Position numbers and translations under genes: made by a program
NCBI RefSeq assembly: GCF_905171775.1
Contig: NC_053491.1
Coordinates: 131,583,983 to 131,647,982, forward strand
Direction of reading: 5' to 3'
DNA from: Rana temporaria
Taxonomy: Eukaryota > Chordata > Amphibia > Anura > Ranidae
DNA: 64,000 nucleotides
The notes under the pieces: generated by a model
The model's input: only the letters and a program-made list of their open reading frames with translations
Database searches by the model: none
What the model was told of the DNA's origin: nothing
Shown here: positions 48,031 to 60,493 of the stretch, one piece after another
Numbering within the stretch: the first letter of the stretch is position 1
Layout: every line of letters begins with the position of its first letter

Positions 48031-51000
48031 TTTTTTTTCTACAAATAATAAATTATTTAGACATAGATCCCCTAATCTTCCCCCTCCCCACTGTAGACTA
48101 CATCATGCCCTTTCCTCCTCAATTTCTTGTACTCCTTGACCTTCACTTCCCTTCTCTCTGGTTTTATTTTTCTATTACCTCGCCCCTCCTTTTTTCCATC
48201 CCTTCTAATACCATTGTCACATTCCACTGCTTTTCTTTTTCCTATTATCTTTTCTTATTTCCTTTTCAGCTTTATTTTGAAATGAAGGTTTAAATTGGCC
48301 GGTGTTATCAGTGGTTAATGGCCTGAGGCCATATCATATTACTTACACCTAAAATTTCTTGTGATATGTGACCTGAGTTATACCAAATATGATACACATG
48401 AGGAGACCATCGCACTGAGCGGCAACATGAACATGAGCCTGTGTTAATCGGGGGATTCGTGAGTGCATACACCATCGGTGTAGTCCCTGTCCCCTCTCTT
48501 TGTTTTACAGTATTGCACTAGGAGGTTTGTCCTCTATCTTTTTTCTCTCATATGTTTCTGGAGCGATCCCGGAGTATCTGGCTGGCTTGATCTATTGAAG
48601 GTCTGTTTTTTTCTATCTGAAGCAGTGAAAGGGAAACGCTGGCTGATTGCTTGCAGGTCTTCTTATGGGACTTTTTCCATTAACCCATTGTGGATTCACT
48701 GACATTTTTGTGATAGAAGTTTATAAGTGTGTTTTATTTGAATTATCACTGTTTATTTGAATTATCACTGTTTAATAGCACATGCTGTACTTGTACCTAC
48801 ACTAGTTGATATTAGCCCTATAAATATTTTTTCATTCATATCTTGGTTTGGTTCACCTTTTACATACGCAGCTTTTATCATTTATTGATTTCTGTTTGTT
48901 TTTTTCCACTTGTAATTTTTTCACATAATAGCACTGTAGTACCATTTTTTATATACTTCACACATACATTGCATTGCCTGTGGTTGTAAAAACAGTTGTT
49001 TAGAAAATCACTTATGGAATCTTTTACTTTAGAATGTCTGTACAAAATGTTTGGTCAACTCTGCCTTTGTCATCCATAAAATCATATACTGTAAAGTGTA
49101 TGCATAGCCAAAACGTTTTTTCAAGTTTAGAATGGAATGGGAAAAGATTAGAGAATATATAAACCCAACACTTCATATTTGTGATTGTGCCTGCTGTACC
49201 ATATACTTGTATGAAAAAGTATTCTGTTCTCTATGCATTGCTTCCTTTGTTGGAAATCCCTGGTGTTCCTGCCAATCCGTCTGTTTTTGTATTTAAAAAA
49301 AATGATCACACCATGCATGAGAGTCAAAAGAAAGAGAGATATCATCTGATTGGACTTTAAAGGCACAGCATTTTTTACCAAGTTTTGAAAAAGTATATAT
49401 ATGAGATTTATTATAAAAATACAAAACAAGCACATAATAAAATAACGTTAGAGAGCTCAATATCAAAATCTTGCTGCCCACCCTCCTGTCATTGTGCATT
49501 CTCCTTTTTCCTTTTATGGCGGTCTGCTTTGGTGCAATTTTTTCTCTGGTGCCAAGGGCGCCCGGGGAGCTTATCTTCCTCCATATAAACTCCCTATTCT
49601 TCAGCCCTCTCTCAGTATACCCTTCTCACGCACCATCGGACCACCCACTATTGCGCTGTGATCAGACCTCGGCTCTATTTCAATCCTTGGTCTCATTTGG
49701 CTAACTCCAGCATTCCATCCCCTATTGTCAGGTCCCATTTCCCCATGGTACAGGCGTCTTTCCTGTTTACCATGGGGATTTCTCTCTGACCAGTGACGGC
49801 TTGTTTAGCCGTCATACAGGCGCAACGCATTATGGGTATTGTAGTCTGAATGTTATGCGTTGTTCAGGCTAACTTTGATGTTGGGCTGTGATTTGCTCGC
49901 CCGGTGACACGTGACTCATCATGTTAGACGCCGGGTATGGACAGCCTATTTAAACAGCGCTTCCTGCACTCTGTGAGCAGGGCGCTCTGGGTTCTCACGT
50001 TGTGACGGCGGTGTCACACTACCAGCTCATGTTTTCATTATATGGAAGGTAAATCTCTCTTCTGACATCTTCATTATGCTACTTAAATCTAGTTCCTAAA
50101 TTCCCTTTCTTCTTTCATATTTTAACTGCCTCTCTATTGCTTATATGCATTGATCCTTCTAACTTCTCCCATTTTTGCTGCCTTTATCCTGGCTGGTTAG
50201 ATACTAGAGGTCATCGATCATATATATATCTTTATGGTGTAGCGTAACTGCTCCTTTAGAGAATTTTATATATCATCTGGTTCCTTTTGAGATATTATAT
50301 ATATTTTTTATATATATATTCATATATATTTTCTTTGTTTTTATTTTATTTTTCTATTTTATATTTTATTGAGCCTATTCACAATTACTTTCAATCTATC
50401 TTTCCTGCCCTTCTTCTCTTTCTATTATCATTTAACCCTCTAGTGATTGTTTGCTGCCCTTTTTGGAAGTCTGGGCACTGAACTAATTTAGCATTCTTTC
50501 ATTTTATCTGCTTCGCAGCACCTGTGCTAAAAACTTTTCCTGGCTGGCTTCTTGATTTTCTGCAGTAAGTAGACTTCATTTATCTATATACATATATATT
50601 CTTTTACTTTTATTGAGACTCAGTCCATTATAGTCATTCCTATGATTAATCAATCTGAATGATTTAATTAATATCTATATAAATGCTTTTACTTTTTAAC
50701 ATCGTCACAATAGAGGATTTTGCCTCTTTTTCTACATACTCCAATTCTTTACCCACCGTCACCACCTTTACCCTTATAGATTGTCCATTTGGGACTAATT
50801 TGGAAAAATCCCCCCTGTGATCCGCAGGGGTTTGCAGGTGCCATCCCATGCCCCGGAGGATTTTACGGTATTCATTTTGATGGTTGAATTTGGGTAAGCA
50901 TTTTTTCTGCTGTATGTGATTTGAAGCATTGGACCAATGGTAGTTATATATGTACCATTGTATGTCAATGTCATACTTTTAACTGATCATGTTATAGTGA

Positions 51001-51460
51001 AACTATATTTTACGTGGCAAATTTTTGTATATTCTTTGTCTAGTCTTTATAAAAAACAAATCAGAAATCGTTGTTTTTCCCCGGGACATGCGATTTTCCT
51101 TGACAAATTCACCACCATTTCGCCAATTGATGACTACTGACACCTGTAAAATCAATCAAAGTCTAGATTTTATATCTATTTTGTGTATATATAAATTTAT
51201 TTTGTACTAAATAAAAACGATTTTGTATTTTTATAATATTGACATTGATCTTTTTCATCTTTTCCATCAATTTAATATGCACCATAAACTATCCCCCGTT
51301 TCCTTTCCAAATTTCTATAACTAATTGGGATTAGGTGCCTTCTTATATGGGTGATTCTATTGTCGGACTACACATACTAAATATGTATAGAATGTGTACA
51401 GTACAACAACAGAGTTATAACCAAATGTAAGTATCAGTAAAGGACATGATTTTTCCGGAA
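48031..51460. other. Unassigned stretch, possible retroelement terminal sequence
   Basis: About 3.4 kb with no credible gene. CTGGAGCGATCCCGGAGTATC near 48560 and TATTTAAACAGCGCTTCCTG near 49948 have the flavour of repeats I recall from frogs but cannot be classified. The short ORFs are T-rich chance frames. Confidence 0.4.
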
Positions 51461-51461
51461 T

Positions 51462-51500
51462 TCACCCAACGTTTCAGAGAGACAGCTCTCCTTCCTCAGG
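51462..51500 (-). other. CTGAGGAAG..GAAACG stem-loop motif
   Basis: Read on the minus strand: CCTGAGGAAG, a GAGAG/CTCTC stem with a CTGT loop, then TGAAACGTTGGG. It resembles a recurrent repeat motif related in layout to the hammerhead core but departs from CTGATGA, so activity is not claimed. Confidence 0.4.
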
Positions 51501-52037
51501 GGTATGTGGAAAAATCAGCCAACCATCTACAATATATAAAATAATGAGTTAACAACAATATATCAAAAAAGTAACAGCATATATTCACAACGATTAGTTG
51601 TTATGATACATACTCACATATTTGGAACTACTCTGTATATATGACATTCCAATATAACATTCCATAAGAAGTTTCAAAACTGAGAAAATTGAACTGGAAC
51701 TACTGGTGCACCTGTTACTCAATAATGGAGTGCGACATGGACACACTACCCCCTCCATGTTCCCTACTTGTCCCTGCTGGATGACTACTCCTCGGATGTT
51801 AAGATAACACTGAATCTTTGAAAAGGATTACCCCCTTTTCTCTGCTGGGGTGGTGACTCCTTTTTTTCCCCCCTGCTGCCCAGCTTACAAGCAATTCAAC
51901 ACTTGGAGTTACACCACACTCAGGGATATTTTTAGGGGCATTGGATGAGGTACCTGTCGCTTACCATCTATCACCGCCGTTCAACAAACCGTGCGATAGC
52001 CCAATTTTTTTACCTTTATATACAACGACCTCTATGC

Positions 52038-52073
52038 TCCTGATGAAGCATCCTGTACGCGAAACATGTCGAG
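52038..52073 (+). other. Hammerhead-like CTGATGA..GAAAC motif
   Basis: CCTGATGAAGC is followed by a short GC/GC stem and GCGAAACATGTCGAG. CTGATGA and GAAAC are the two conserved halves of the hammerhead ribozyme core, and such motifs occur in Penelope-like element termini. An extra A after CTGATGA and a weak stem II make catalysis doubtful. Confidence 0.4.
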
Positions 52074-52079
52074 AGTAAA

Positions 52080-53640
52080 ACCAAGATCTACCATTCCGCA
52101 TATCATATTAATTACTTGTACCGCAAAAAGTTCATTCTATTAGTCCAGATTAATTCCCACTTCTATATTATTGGGACGTTGGAACACTCAAACAGTTGCA
52201 TTCACAGTACCTAGTCGTCCTGTGTTTTATGCATATATTGGCAAGGTCCACTTAAACACCAGGTATATTGTCCGGTATCCAAAATGCTAGAGGTCCATGA
52301 ATTTGTGTATTGTTACAGACAGCTCTAACTGGTCAACAGAATTGTTAAAGATAGGATTTATGTACCACCAAGATGTCTGAATTTTATCAGGGAGACTGTT
52401 TAGCAGTGGAAAGGGCAAATATCTGAACGCACCTTCACACACCAGACTAATAAATTGTAGTAGCCAGAATGCAAAAGTGTTTTGTTGTTGTTTTGTGTTC
52501 TGACAACCCTTGTGAAGGTGTTCTTGGTGTTTTGGTTGGACACATAAATATCAGAAAGAAGCCCTCAAATGCAAGCTGACAAACAAAGTTATGTACAAAT
52601 GCTCCATTTGATGCTGGTTGCTGGTCTCTACACTTGGCAGATGAATCAGGCAACAGGTGTGTTTTACACTCTTCACTCTGCCTGAAGGTAGGGGCCCCTT
52701 TCTAAAATTAAGCTATGTTGTGCTAAATGGGGTACTAGAATGCACAGTACTATGGGTGTGGCAGCATTTGTTGACCTGTGTAATTTAAAGGACAGCACAC
52801 AGGTCTGTAAATCTGGGCATACATTGTGGAGAATCTCAATAAGCACTGTGACCCTGATGACAAAAGATTGAATTGTTCTGCATTGTGAATACTATGTGCA
52901 GTAATGCATGCATGTAAGTGACTTGTCAGGGGACGAAATTGCAAACTTTGCAGTATGGAGAACAAGATAAAAGCATTACCAAAAGTTACTACCTCTCAGC
53001 AAAAGGCTCATTAGCAGAATCTCATCCACCAGTAACAAGCCAGCAGATTCTGACTACCAACCTAGCCAGCCCACAGACATCTATGGGGGCTGAGGTTGCA
53101 GCTCTGGCTAATGGACCCAAAATCAGGTGACCCAACGTCCAGATGTCTCTGTTGTTAACCAAGGTCATACTGGTACAATAGGAGTAGGCCGCTACTTACT
53201 GAAAATGACACCAATGGATGACAGAGTCCTATATCACCATTTTTGAAAGGGCAGATGCATGTGAGGGTGACAACCTCTGTACCTGCCCAACCTATACACC
53301 ACTGGACCTCTAGGGCAGGAGATACATCCCATGTTCAGATGCAGGAATGTATTTATTTGGGAAACCAGAGTGTCTAGAACCAAAAAGTCTCACCATAAGC
53401 CCAAATTGTGAAGTGTATTATAGTTTTCTTTTGTGGGCTCTGCTATAAACCATGTGAGTGACCCAGGTGGACCCAAAGTTGGCAAACCAACTGACAAGAC
53501 TGGTGGAGTGATCTCTGGTCACTGAAAACCTCTGTAACAGCTTTACATTTGTGCAAAGGAAGCTACCTTTTACTCCAGTAACCAGTAAACCATTTTCCAT
53601 GGACAGGTAGGACAGTAAAATGAGTGAAACTGGAAGGATG
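52080..53640. other. Unassigned sequence
   Basis: About 1.5 kb without recognisable gene, element termini or RNA gene. Confidence 0.45.
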
Positions 53641-53840
53641 TTAGCTGGCAGGGGCCGCCCATGGCAACCCAATGACGTCAGACCGCTCGGCCGCTGCCAG
53701 TGGAAGTATGCAGCTACTGTTATGGGGGAGAGGTATTAAAATCATATGTGCAAAGAGGAGTGACAGAACGGAGTAGGGAATAGAAGTATGGGAGTGGAGA
53801 CAATAAGAAAGGGGAGATAACAGGACCAAAAAAAAAAAAA
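53641..53840 (-). repeat. Left copy of an inverted repeat pair
   Basis: The reverse complement of this segment matches 55590-55780 through blocks such as ATCTCCCCTTTCT, CCCATAACAGTAGCTGCATAC and TTGCCATGG-like sequence. The two copies face each other across about 1.8 kb. The repeat family is not recognised. Confidence 0.7.
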
Positions 53841-54860
53841 AAAAACATTAGCAAACAAGAAAATTAAAAAAGAGAACCGAAAAAAAAGAAAGAAAAGGAA
53901 AAGCAAAATTCTGAAACTAAGAGGAAAGAGGAAAAATAAAAGAGGACATAAACTTAAAGCGTTTCTTCACTCTAGAAGTTGAAAATTAAGAATCAGCAGC
54001 TACAAATACTATAGCTACTGGCTTTTAATAATAGAACACCTACCCGTCCAGGGATCCAGCGTGGTCCACATTCGAGCTGACTTTTTAGCCGTCTTCGGGT
54101 CAAGGCACCTACATGTTTACTTTTGGAAGCTGGCTGTGACTGCTTGCAGCTTCACAGCTGGCTTCCCACAGCACATGCACAAGCTGCACTTTGTGGGACC
54201 TGTGACATGTCCTGAGGCAATCTGACTGGAAATGGTAGTATATACCTGTCAAAACCAGGTACCCGCCCCACCCACAAGAAAAGTCTACAAAACTTAAACA
54301 TATAACTGGAACTTCCCTTTCTGGGTAAAGTACTGCTTTAAGTAGGAGATACAAAAATGAGAATGAAAGGAGAATGAGAAAAACATAAAAATAGCGAAAC
54401 AAAAAAAGTGAAAAAAAAAGAGAAAAACAATTTAAAAAAAATTAAAAATTTGAAATAATAAGGAGGAAAAATAATAAAAAATATAAAATAGGATAACAAG
54501 ATAAAAATAGCAATAATTAAAAACAAATGAAAGTGAAAATGAGAATAATAATAATAAAAAAAAATAATAATATTTAACATAATGGAAAAGACAAAAAGAA
54601 ATTGAGCCACAAGAACAGGGAGAAAAAGCAAAGGGAGAGAAAGATGAGAAGAAATAACAATGTGGAGGTAAGAATACATGTAAAAGGAGGAGGAAGATGA
54701 GGAATACAAAGAAAAGGGGGAAAGGGGAAGAAAGAGAAACAAAAATGGGAGCAAAACATACAAGATGATCAAGACACTCAAGATAACACAAAGGTCATAG
54801 GGATTAAACAATATTCCATCATTTTTGTTTATTTTTTTCATTTAAAACAAAGAGGGGGGA
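53820..54860 (+). repeat. A/G-rich low-complexity tract (interrupted by a MITE)
   Basis: Outside the MITE at 53958-54337, the plus strand is almost entirely A and G, with A predominating (blocks such as AAAAAAGTGAAAAAAAAAG). The reverse strand yields spurious Phe/Leu/Ser-rich reading frames of up to 167 codons, which I do not regard as genes. Confidence 0.85.
53958..54337. mobile_element. TTAA-target MITE (Kolobok/piggyBac-like)
   Basis: A 380-bp element flanked by TTAA (53954-53957 and 54338-54341). Left AGCGTTTCTTCACTCT and reversed right AGCAGTACTTTACCCAG are imperfect inverted repeats of the AGCGGTGGTTCACCC family seen at 33448. It lies inside the A/G-rich tract. Confidence 0.85.
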
Positions 54861-55589
54861 GGGAGGAAAAGGGCTGTAATGGTCCCAGACCGGTTGCCAA
54901 CTAATAGCTAGAAATGCTAGTGCATTAACCACTCAAATACTGGCCAATTACTTGAATGCGAGTGTAAAAGAAAGGGGGAAAAGAAAGATAACAATGGGTC
55001 CTGATATATTCAAATCAATTATTTGAACAGTTAAGACAGAAAATTAACTCATCTGTCATCAAGGAAGCATGTAAAAGATAGTTTGATATTGAGTCCCAAC
55101 AGATGTACCATGTCAAGGATGTGTAACTAGAAAGCCAGAATTTTGGAGGTCTGGAGTGATATTCAAGTGGGAAAAGGACCTCCACTCCTTGCTGTGGGGA
55201 CTACAATTCCTACTTGGTTAAGCAGCCTTCAGGAAGCAGCACATAAGACAATAAGCTCTTTGTGCTAGGGGGTGGAGTAGTTGAGAGAAGCCATGGCTGT
55301 GTGCTGCACGTGTGCTACAAACTGACAAACATCTAAAGCTGGACGCTGCTAACTCTGGGGTAAAGCCGTTACTTGAACTTTGCATACTTAATAGTTTGAT
55401 TTGTGCTGAAGATAAGCAGACTTTTGGGGTTGCCTTTTCTAAAGTTCCATTTTGCTGCTAGAAGCTCTATTTTGTTTGCTTAAAGAATAATAAAGACATT
55501 TATGTTTAAGGTAACCGGCTACTGCAGATGGCCCTGAGATACCAGATTTCTTTAATATTACACCCTTTTTCTTTTTTTGTTCTCTTTTT
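54861..55589. other. Unassigned sequence
   Basis: No recognisable gene. 55555-55605 is pyrimidine-rich, mirroring the purine-rich tract upstream. Confidence 0.4.
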
Positions 55590-55780
55590 TCTTTTTCTTT
55601 TATGCTCATGATCCTGATATCTCCCCTTTCTCTTTGTCTCCCATTCCCTACTTCTGCACATTGGGTTTTAATCCTTCTCCCCATAACAGTAGCTGCATAC
55701 TCCCTACACTGGCAGAACATTCTGACATCATGGGTTTTCATGGTGTTGGCAATCCCCTGCCGGCTAGCGTCCTTTGTTAC
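55590..55780 (+). repeat. Right copy of an inverted repeat pair
   Basis: Inverted counterpart of 53641-53840. It leads into the CR1-like LINE and gives the N-terminal part of the reading frame 55577-56323, whose first 95 or so residues are not LINE protein. Confidence 0.7.
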
Positions 55781-55876
55781 TCTGATACAGCTGGCCACAT
55801 CACGCATTCCATGGTTGGTGGTTCTTGCTTTGATAGGCCAATGCACTGGTTGCTGGGTGACCAGTGGCACTGGCCC

Positions 55877-57310
55877 CTCTCACTGAATTTCTGGATTAGG
55901 AGCATTTGGCAGATGCACCTGACTGATCTTAACACGTCACAAGATGTACGCTTGTGGTTAACAGAAGCTGGTGTCAAGAAAAGACTAGAAAAGCTTAACA
56001 CAAATAAATCACAAGAACTGGATGGCTTACACCTGAGAGTCCTCAAAGAACTCAGTCAGGTTATAGAAAGACCATTATTTATAATCTTTATGGACAGCAT
56101 ATTGGCAGGCATGGTACCAACTGATTGGAGGAAAGCCCATTTGGTACCAATATTCAAAAAAGGGCAGAAACATATAACTGGAAACTATAGGCCAGTAAGC
56201 CTAACATCAATAGTATGTAAATTATTGGAGGGGATAATAAGGGACTATATCCAAGAATTTCCTGATGAAAAAAGTATCATTAGCAGTGATCAGCATGGGT
56301 TTAGAAAGGGTTGTTCCTGCTAGACCAGTCTGTTCTACAAGGAAGTGAGTTGTCATCTTGATAAGGGAAAGCCTGTGGATGTAATGTATCTGGATTTTAT
56401 AAAATACAGTTCCCACAAACGCTTAATCTACAAACTGAGGTCTGTAGGCATGGACCATAGAATTTATACATGAATAGAAAACTGGTTACAGGGGCATGTC
56501 CAAGGGGTGGTGATAAATACTGTGTACCCCAAGGCTCTGTCTTGGGACCAATTTTAATTAATTTATTCATAAATTATATTAAGGTCGGTATAAATAGCTC
56601 AATCTCAATTTTTGAAGACCACACAAAAATAAGCAGGGCAGTAACTTCACATTAGGATATAGAAAGTTTACCGTAAGACCTGCAATAGCATGCAATGTCA
56701 AGTTGCAGGAAGCAAAGCGGGCAAAATATTAGTATGCATAAAAAAGGAAATTTACTCCAGAGATAAAACGATAATCCTGCCACTTTTAAAACCTCTGGTT
56801 TGGCCACATCTAGAGTATTCCTTCCAGTTCTGGTCAGCAGTCCTTAGGGAGGATGTGCTGGAGATGGAGAGAGTCCAGAAAGGCAATTCAATTAATAAGT
56901 GGACAGAAGGACCTTAATTACGAGGAACAACTACAAGAGATAAATGTATTCTTCTTGGAGAAGAGACGCTTGAGAGGAGATATGATAGCGGTGTACAAAT
57001 GCCTTAATGTTGATCCCAGCTTAGGAAGGAAACGTTTCAATCCCAGGGAGTTTAAGAAGACACACAATGAGATTAAAAGAGAAGCAGTTCAATCTTAAGT
57101 TGCGTAGGGGGTTTTTCACTGTCAGGGCGATAATCTGTGGTGTTATCGTGGAATATTGATATTTTTAAAAGACTCTTGGATGTGCATCTTAGTGAACACA
57201 ACATACAGGGATATGGGACATTATTACCGACATTGACACACATGCACCTTCACAGGTTGAACTGGATGGACTATGGTCTTTATTCACCTTTACCTACTAT
57301 GAAAATATGA
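55877..57310 (+). pseudogene. CR1-like LINE, degraded reverse transcriptase and 3' part
   Basis: A non-LTR retrotransposon RT fragment: LDGLHLRVLKELS, WRKAHLVPIFKKG, NYRPVSLTSIVCKLLEGIIRD and SSDQHGFRKGCSC (to 56322) are CR1-type RT blocks. After a stop, KPVDVMYLDFIKYSSHKRLI keeps the block in which the first catalytic Asp lies (MYLDF). RGGDKYCVPQGSVLGPILINLFIN (about 56490-56570) is the PQGSVLGP block. FGLVWPHLEYSFQFW-like and RRLRGDMIAVYKCLN (to about 57010) are the C-terminal blocks. GGTTGAACTGGATGGACTATGG near 57255 is characteristic of CR1-type 3' ends. Several frameshifts and stops; the YADD block is lost. Confidence 0.88.
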
Positions 57311-58254
57311 TATCAATATATTGTCTTTTTGTTTGTAGCTGTCCGGCCAAGGTCCCCCAGTGGTGCCATGATAGACATGTACAGGCATTTTACACTGAAA
57401 AATTTATATTCAGGCTATAGGATATTTGTTGATGTTTATTGAACCATTTTGGTGGGACTTATGACATCGTATCATGTCGGGGATGGAAGTGGTTTCATTC
57501 TTCTTTGTTCCTGATTGATAGATGTTTATTTCAATACTTTGCACAATTGTAGGCACTTATCAAATGCCTTATGAACGGGTCCTACATGGCTCCAAAACTT
57601 TGCACTCTTCTGTTTGTGATTTGATAGTTCTTCAATAAAAAAATGTGAATATTTACACTGTCCTATGCATATTCCATTCCCTGGTGGATGTCTCAGCACC
57701 CACTATTCTAGAACCAATTCCAGGAATGTTTGCAATGGGAATATGGACTATTATCTGAGTAGAGACCAAACCCATTTGGGCATAACTCTGATGCTAATAC
57801 TGTTGGGGTGACCACTAATGAAAGTATATATTTTTCCTACATAATGTAAGCTGGCGAGCGAGAGGTGTTCCCAGAGACCCCCAAGGTGCCTGGTGTGTGC
57901 CAGAGCTAAAGGTCTATTGGGAGACTGTAGAATCACCTATTTATGTGACTCCACTCTCACAAAAGCTTGGGGAAATGTAAAGATAAACAGTGGAAAACCA
58001 GTGAGTCCTGTGGTAGAGTGTGTTTTCTCTCATTGTAGTTTATGGGGGATTGCTGTACCAGTGTGATACAATTTGTGGAACAATGCTTGATGTCATGGCA
58101 CTATAGGAGGACCGTCTTGGATTTAGGTTATACACATCGTTGGGGGAGGGGGGTCACTTGGAGCATAAAAATACCAAAAAATAATTATTAGCTTTTTTTT
58201 GGCCTGAGTCTTGCCCAGAGTGTCAGATCTGGTTCTCAATGCCTCATTACCACA
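57311..58254. other. Unassigned sequence
   Basis: About 940 bp with no recognisable coding or element termini. Confidence 0.4.
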
Positions 58255-58269
58255 TGGTATCCTTGCCTG

Positions 58270-58651
58270 TGATGTAGTTCCCTTTTCAGCAATATACCAT
58301 AGACCTGGTGGAGCAAGTAGTTAAGTCATCTGGGGAACACCAGTATATCCTTGTCATCACCTATCTTGCTTCTTTTAAGAAATACCTCCTGTAAAACCAT
58401 GGCCAAAGAGTTGTTCCTGTACAGGGATTTCAAATGAGATTCTGATGGAGCAAGGGACTCCCTTTATGGAAAAGGTTATAAAAGAATTGTGTCAACTGTT
58501 GAATAATAAGAACCTGTACACTTCAGTGTTCCATGCCAAGATAGGCAGGTTGGTGGAATGTTTGGTAACATTTTAAAAAATGTTTAAGAAGGTGGTAGAC
58601 TGAGATGGGAGAGATTGGGAGTGACTGTTGCCCTAATTATTGCTTGTAGTG
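58270..58651 (+). pseudogene. Ty3/Gypsy integrase core fragment
   Basis: Across shifting frames the translation matches the retrotransposon integrase core: ISNEILMEQGTPFMEKVIKELC (cf. PxEIxTDQGxxF; the Asp is replaced by Glu), then NLYTSVFHAKIGRLVECL (cf. TxxYHPQTDGxVER) and KMFKKVVD. Integrase inserts retrotransposon DNA into chromosomes; this scrap has stops and lost catalytic residues. A Harbinger-type MITE lies just downstream. Confidence 0.7.
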
Positions 58652-58662
58652 CCTCAGACTAA

Positions 58663-58931
58663 GGCTCGGTTCACACCTATGCAAATTGAATGTGCGTTTC
58701 CATGCATCCAATTTGCATAGCAGGAGAATGTGACTGGCTCTCTATGGAGCCGGTTCACATATATCCACAGCGGGTCTGGTGCGGTGTGCAAGAGTAAATG
58801 TGTGCCTTTTTTGGTGCATCTTAGGTTCGAACTCAGCCCAAAATTCGGGCTGAAATCAGACCTGAAATGGTGAACCAGCACGCACCGGACCCCTGCTGTG
58901 CAACGGATGTGGCAACAGTGTGAACCGAGCC
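58663..58931. mobile_element. Harbinger-type MITE with TAA target duplication
   Basis: A 269-bp element with perfect inverted termini GGCTCGGTTCACAC, flanked by TAA at 58660-58662 and 58932-58934. No coding capacity. The 3-bp TWA duplication fits PIF/Harbinger. Confidence 0.92.
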
Positions 58932-58934
58932 TAA

Positions 58935-59592
58935 AGGATTGGATCTTATCAGGTCCACCATGCTTGTGATTGACAGTGGACAGCAGTGGCAAATTTTATA
59001 CTGAACTGAATAGACTAAGGAATCTACCCACTGCTGCTCAATGTTAAACACAAGCAAGCATGACCCAAAGAGTTCCCCAGCAAAATACTGATAACATTAA
59101 AAACACACAACCTTCCCCCCACACCCCATAACTCTGGCCTGTCTGTTCAGCAACTTAGTTAGTTGGGTTTCATTATCTGTTAACTGGAGGCAATTCTTTT
59201 TTAATTTGCCACTGGCAGTACAACACATTGTAAAAGTGATGCAAATAAAAACAACGCAAATTTGTTGTACATGACAAAACTGTTACCAAAACTGTTGCAA
59301 GGCTTTCAGAAATTTGGATCAGGATATTTTAAAGGACCATATGCCAAAAAAGTGTTGTAAATACAGGATTCCTACTGCCTGCTACATTCCTTGAAAAGTT
59401 TTTTTTTCCCTGTCAGTTTATACTGTGTGTGTATCTAGATTTCAACAGATTGTGATTCCATAAAGTTAAAAGACTGCTAACTCTTATACCTTGGATTTCA
59501 TATTAATGAATACAACATATTGGTTGCACATAGAGATTTTAAGTAGTGGACATAAGATTTAAAGTCTTTGGACCGGTTTGGTAAACTGCAAG
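58935..59592. other. Unassigned AT-rich stretch
   Basis: No credible gene or repeat ends. Confidence 0.45.
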
Positions 59593-59595
59593 TTA

Positions 59596-60011
59596 GGCCC
59601 CGTACACACGGTCGAACATGTCCGCTGAAACTGGTCGGTCGTGTGTACAGCCTATCGGACCGTTTTCCAGCGGACATTTTTCCAGCGGACAAAAGTTTCT
59701 AAGCATGCTTAGAAACTTGTCTGCTGGAAACATGTCCGTCGGACATGTCCGATGGTTAGTACGCCTAATCGGACATGTCCGCTGGTTATTACGTCTAACC
59801 AGCAGACCGAAATCCCGCGCATGCGTGGAAGCATTGAACTTCCTGGTTTGCGCGCGTCACCGTCACCGCCACGTCACCGCGTTCTCTGTCCGCGGGGATT
59901 TTAGTCTGATGGTGTGTACACACATCAGACCAAAATATCCCAGGAGACATGTCCGATGAAAACGTCCGCGGACCGATTTCATCGGACATGTCTCCTCGTG
60001 TGTATGGGGCC
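59596..60011. mobile_element. Harbinger-type MITE, GGCCCCGTACACACGG family
   Basis: A 416-bp element starting GGCCCCGTACACACGGTCGA and ending CGTGTGTATGGGGCC. The flanks are TTA (59593-59595) and TCA (60012-60014), differing only at the centre. It has interior blocks in common with the MITE at 871 and the ends of the 9523 Harbinger (GTCCGCTGAAACTGGTC). Confidence 0.87.
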
Positions 60012-60014
60012 TCA

Positions 60015-60490
60015 CAGTTAAATTGGCCATAGCATGATCAAAATGTATCCAGTTAAGGAGGGGCTAGTTGAATTTCGATCAGTGATAGATGTCCCTGCTC
60101 CACAGAAGTCAATAGTTTGATAAAAATCTGTTGAAGGGACAAGCTGGAAAACTTTTGTCGCTGATAAGTTTATTCTGACCATTCGTGTAAATGGAACTGC
60201 TGGCTGAACAAAAAAAATCAGTCTAGGGCAAGCATTACTATATGATAATTCAGCTGATTACTCATCCTGTTACAGTTTATATTGTGATGGGCAGACAGTT
60301 TGTCACTGTATAAATATGCAGATAGTACCTGTTTCAGTAGTGAAAAGGTCTTTGAGCATGATTGGGTAGGGCACATTGGAGACAGCTGGGTATTTCCCCT
60401 ACAAACGGTAATTAATCTATTAGGTCAGTGATCCCTCCTCAAGAGACAAACTACTGCAAGAGCAGAACGTGTGTGCAGACAGACATGCAT
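60015..60490. other. Unassigned sequence
   Basis: Nothing recognisable. Confidence 0.4.
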
Positions 60491-60493
60491 TTT

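Noticed and set aside
52038..52073. Confident hammerhead ribozyme call
   Set aside because: The core has an extra A after CTGATGA and no convincing stem III with cleavage site; kept only as a hammerhead-like motif.
54338..54841. Hydrophobic 167-codon minus-strand ORF resembling a membrane protein
   Set aside because: The complement of an A/G-rich low-complexity tract gives Phe/Leu/Ser/Tyr codons by composition alone.
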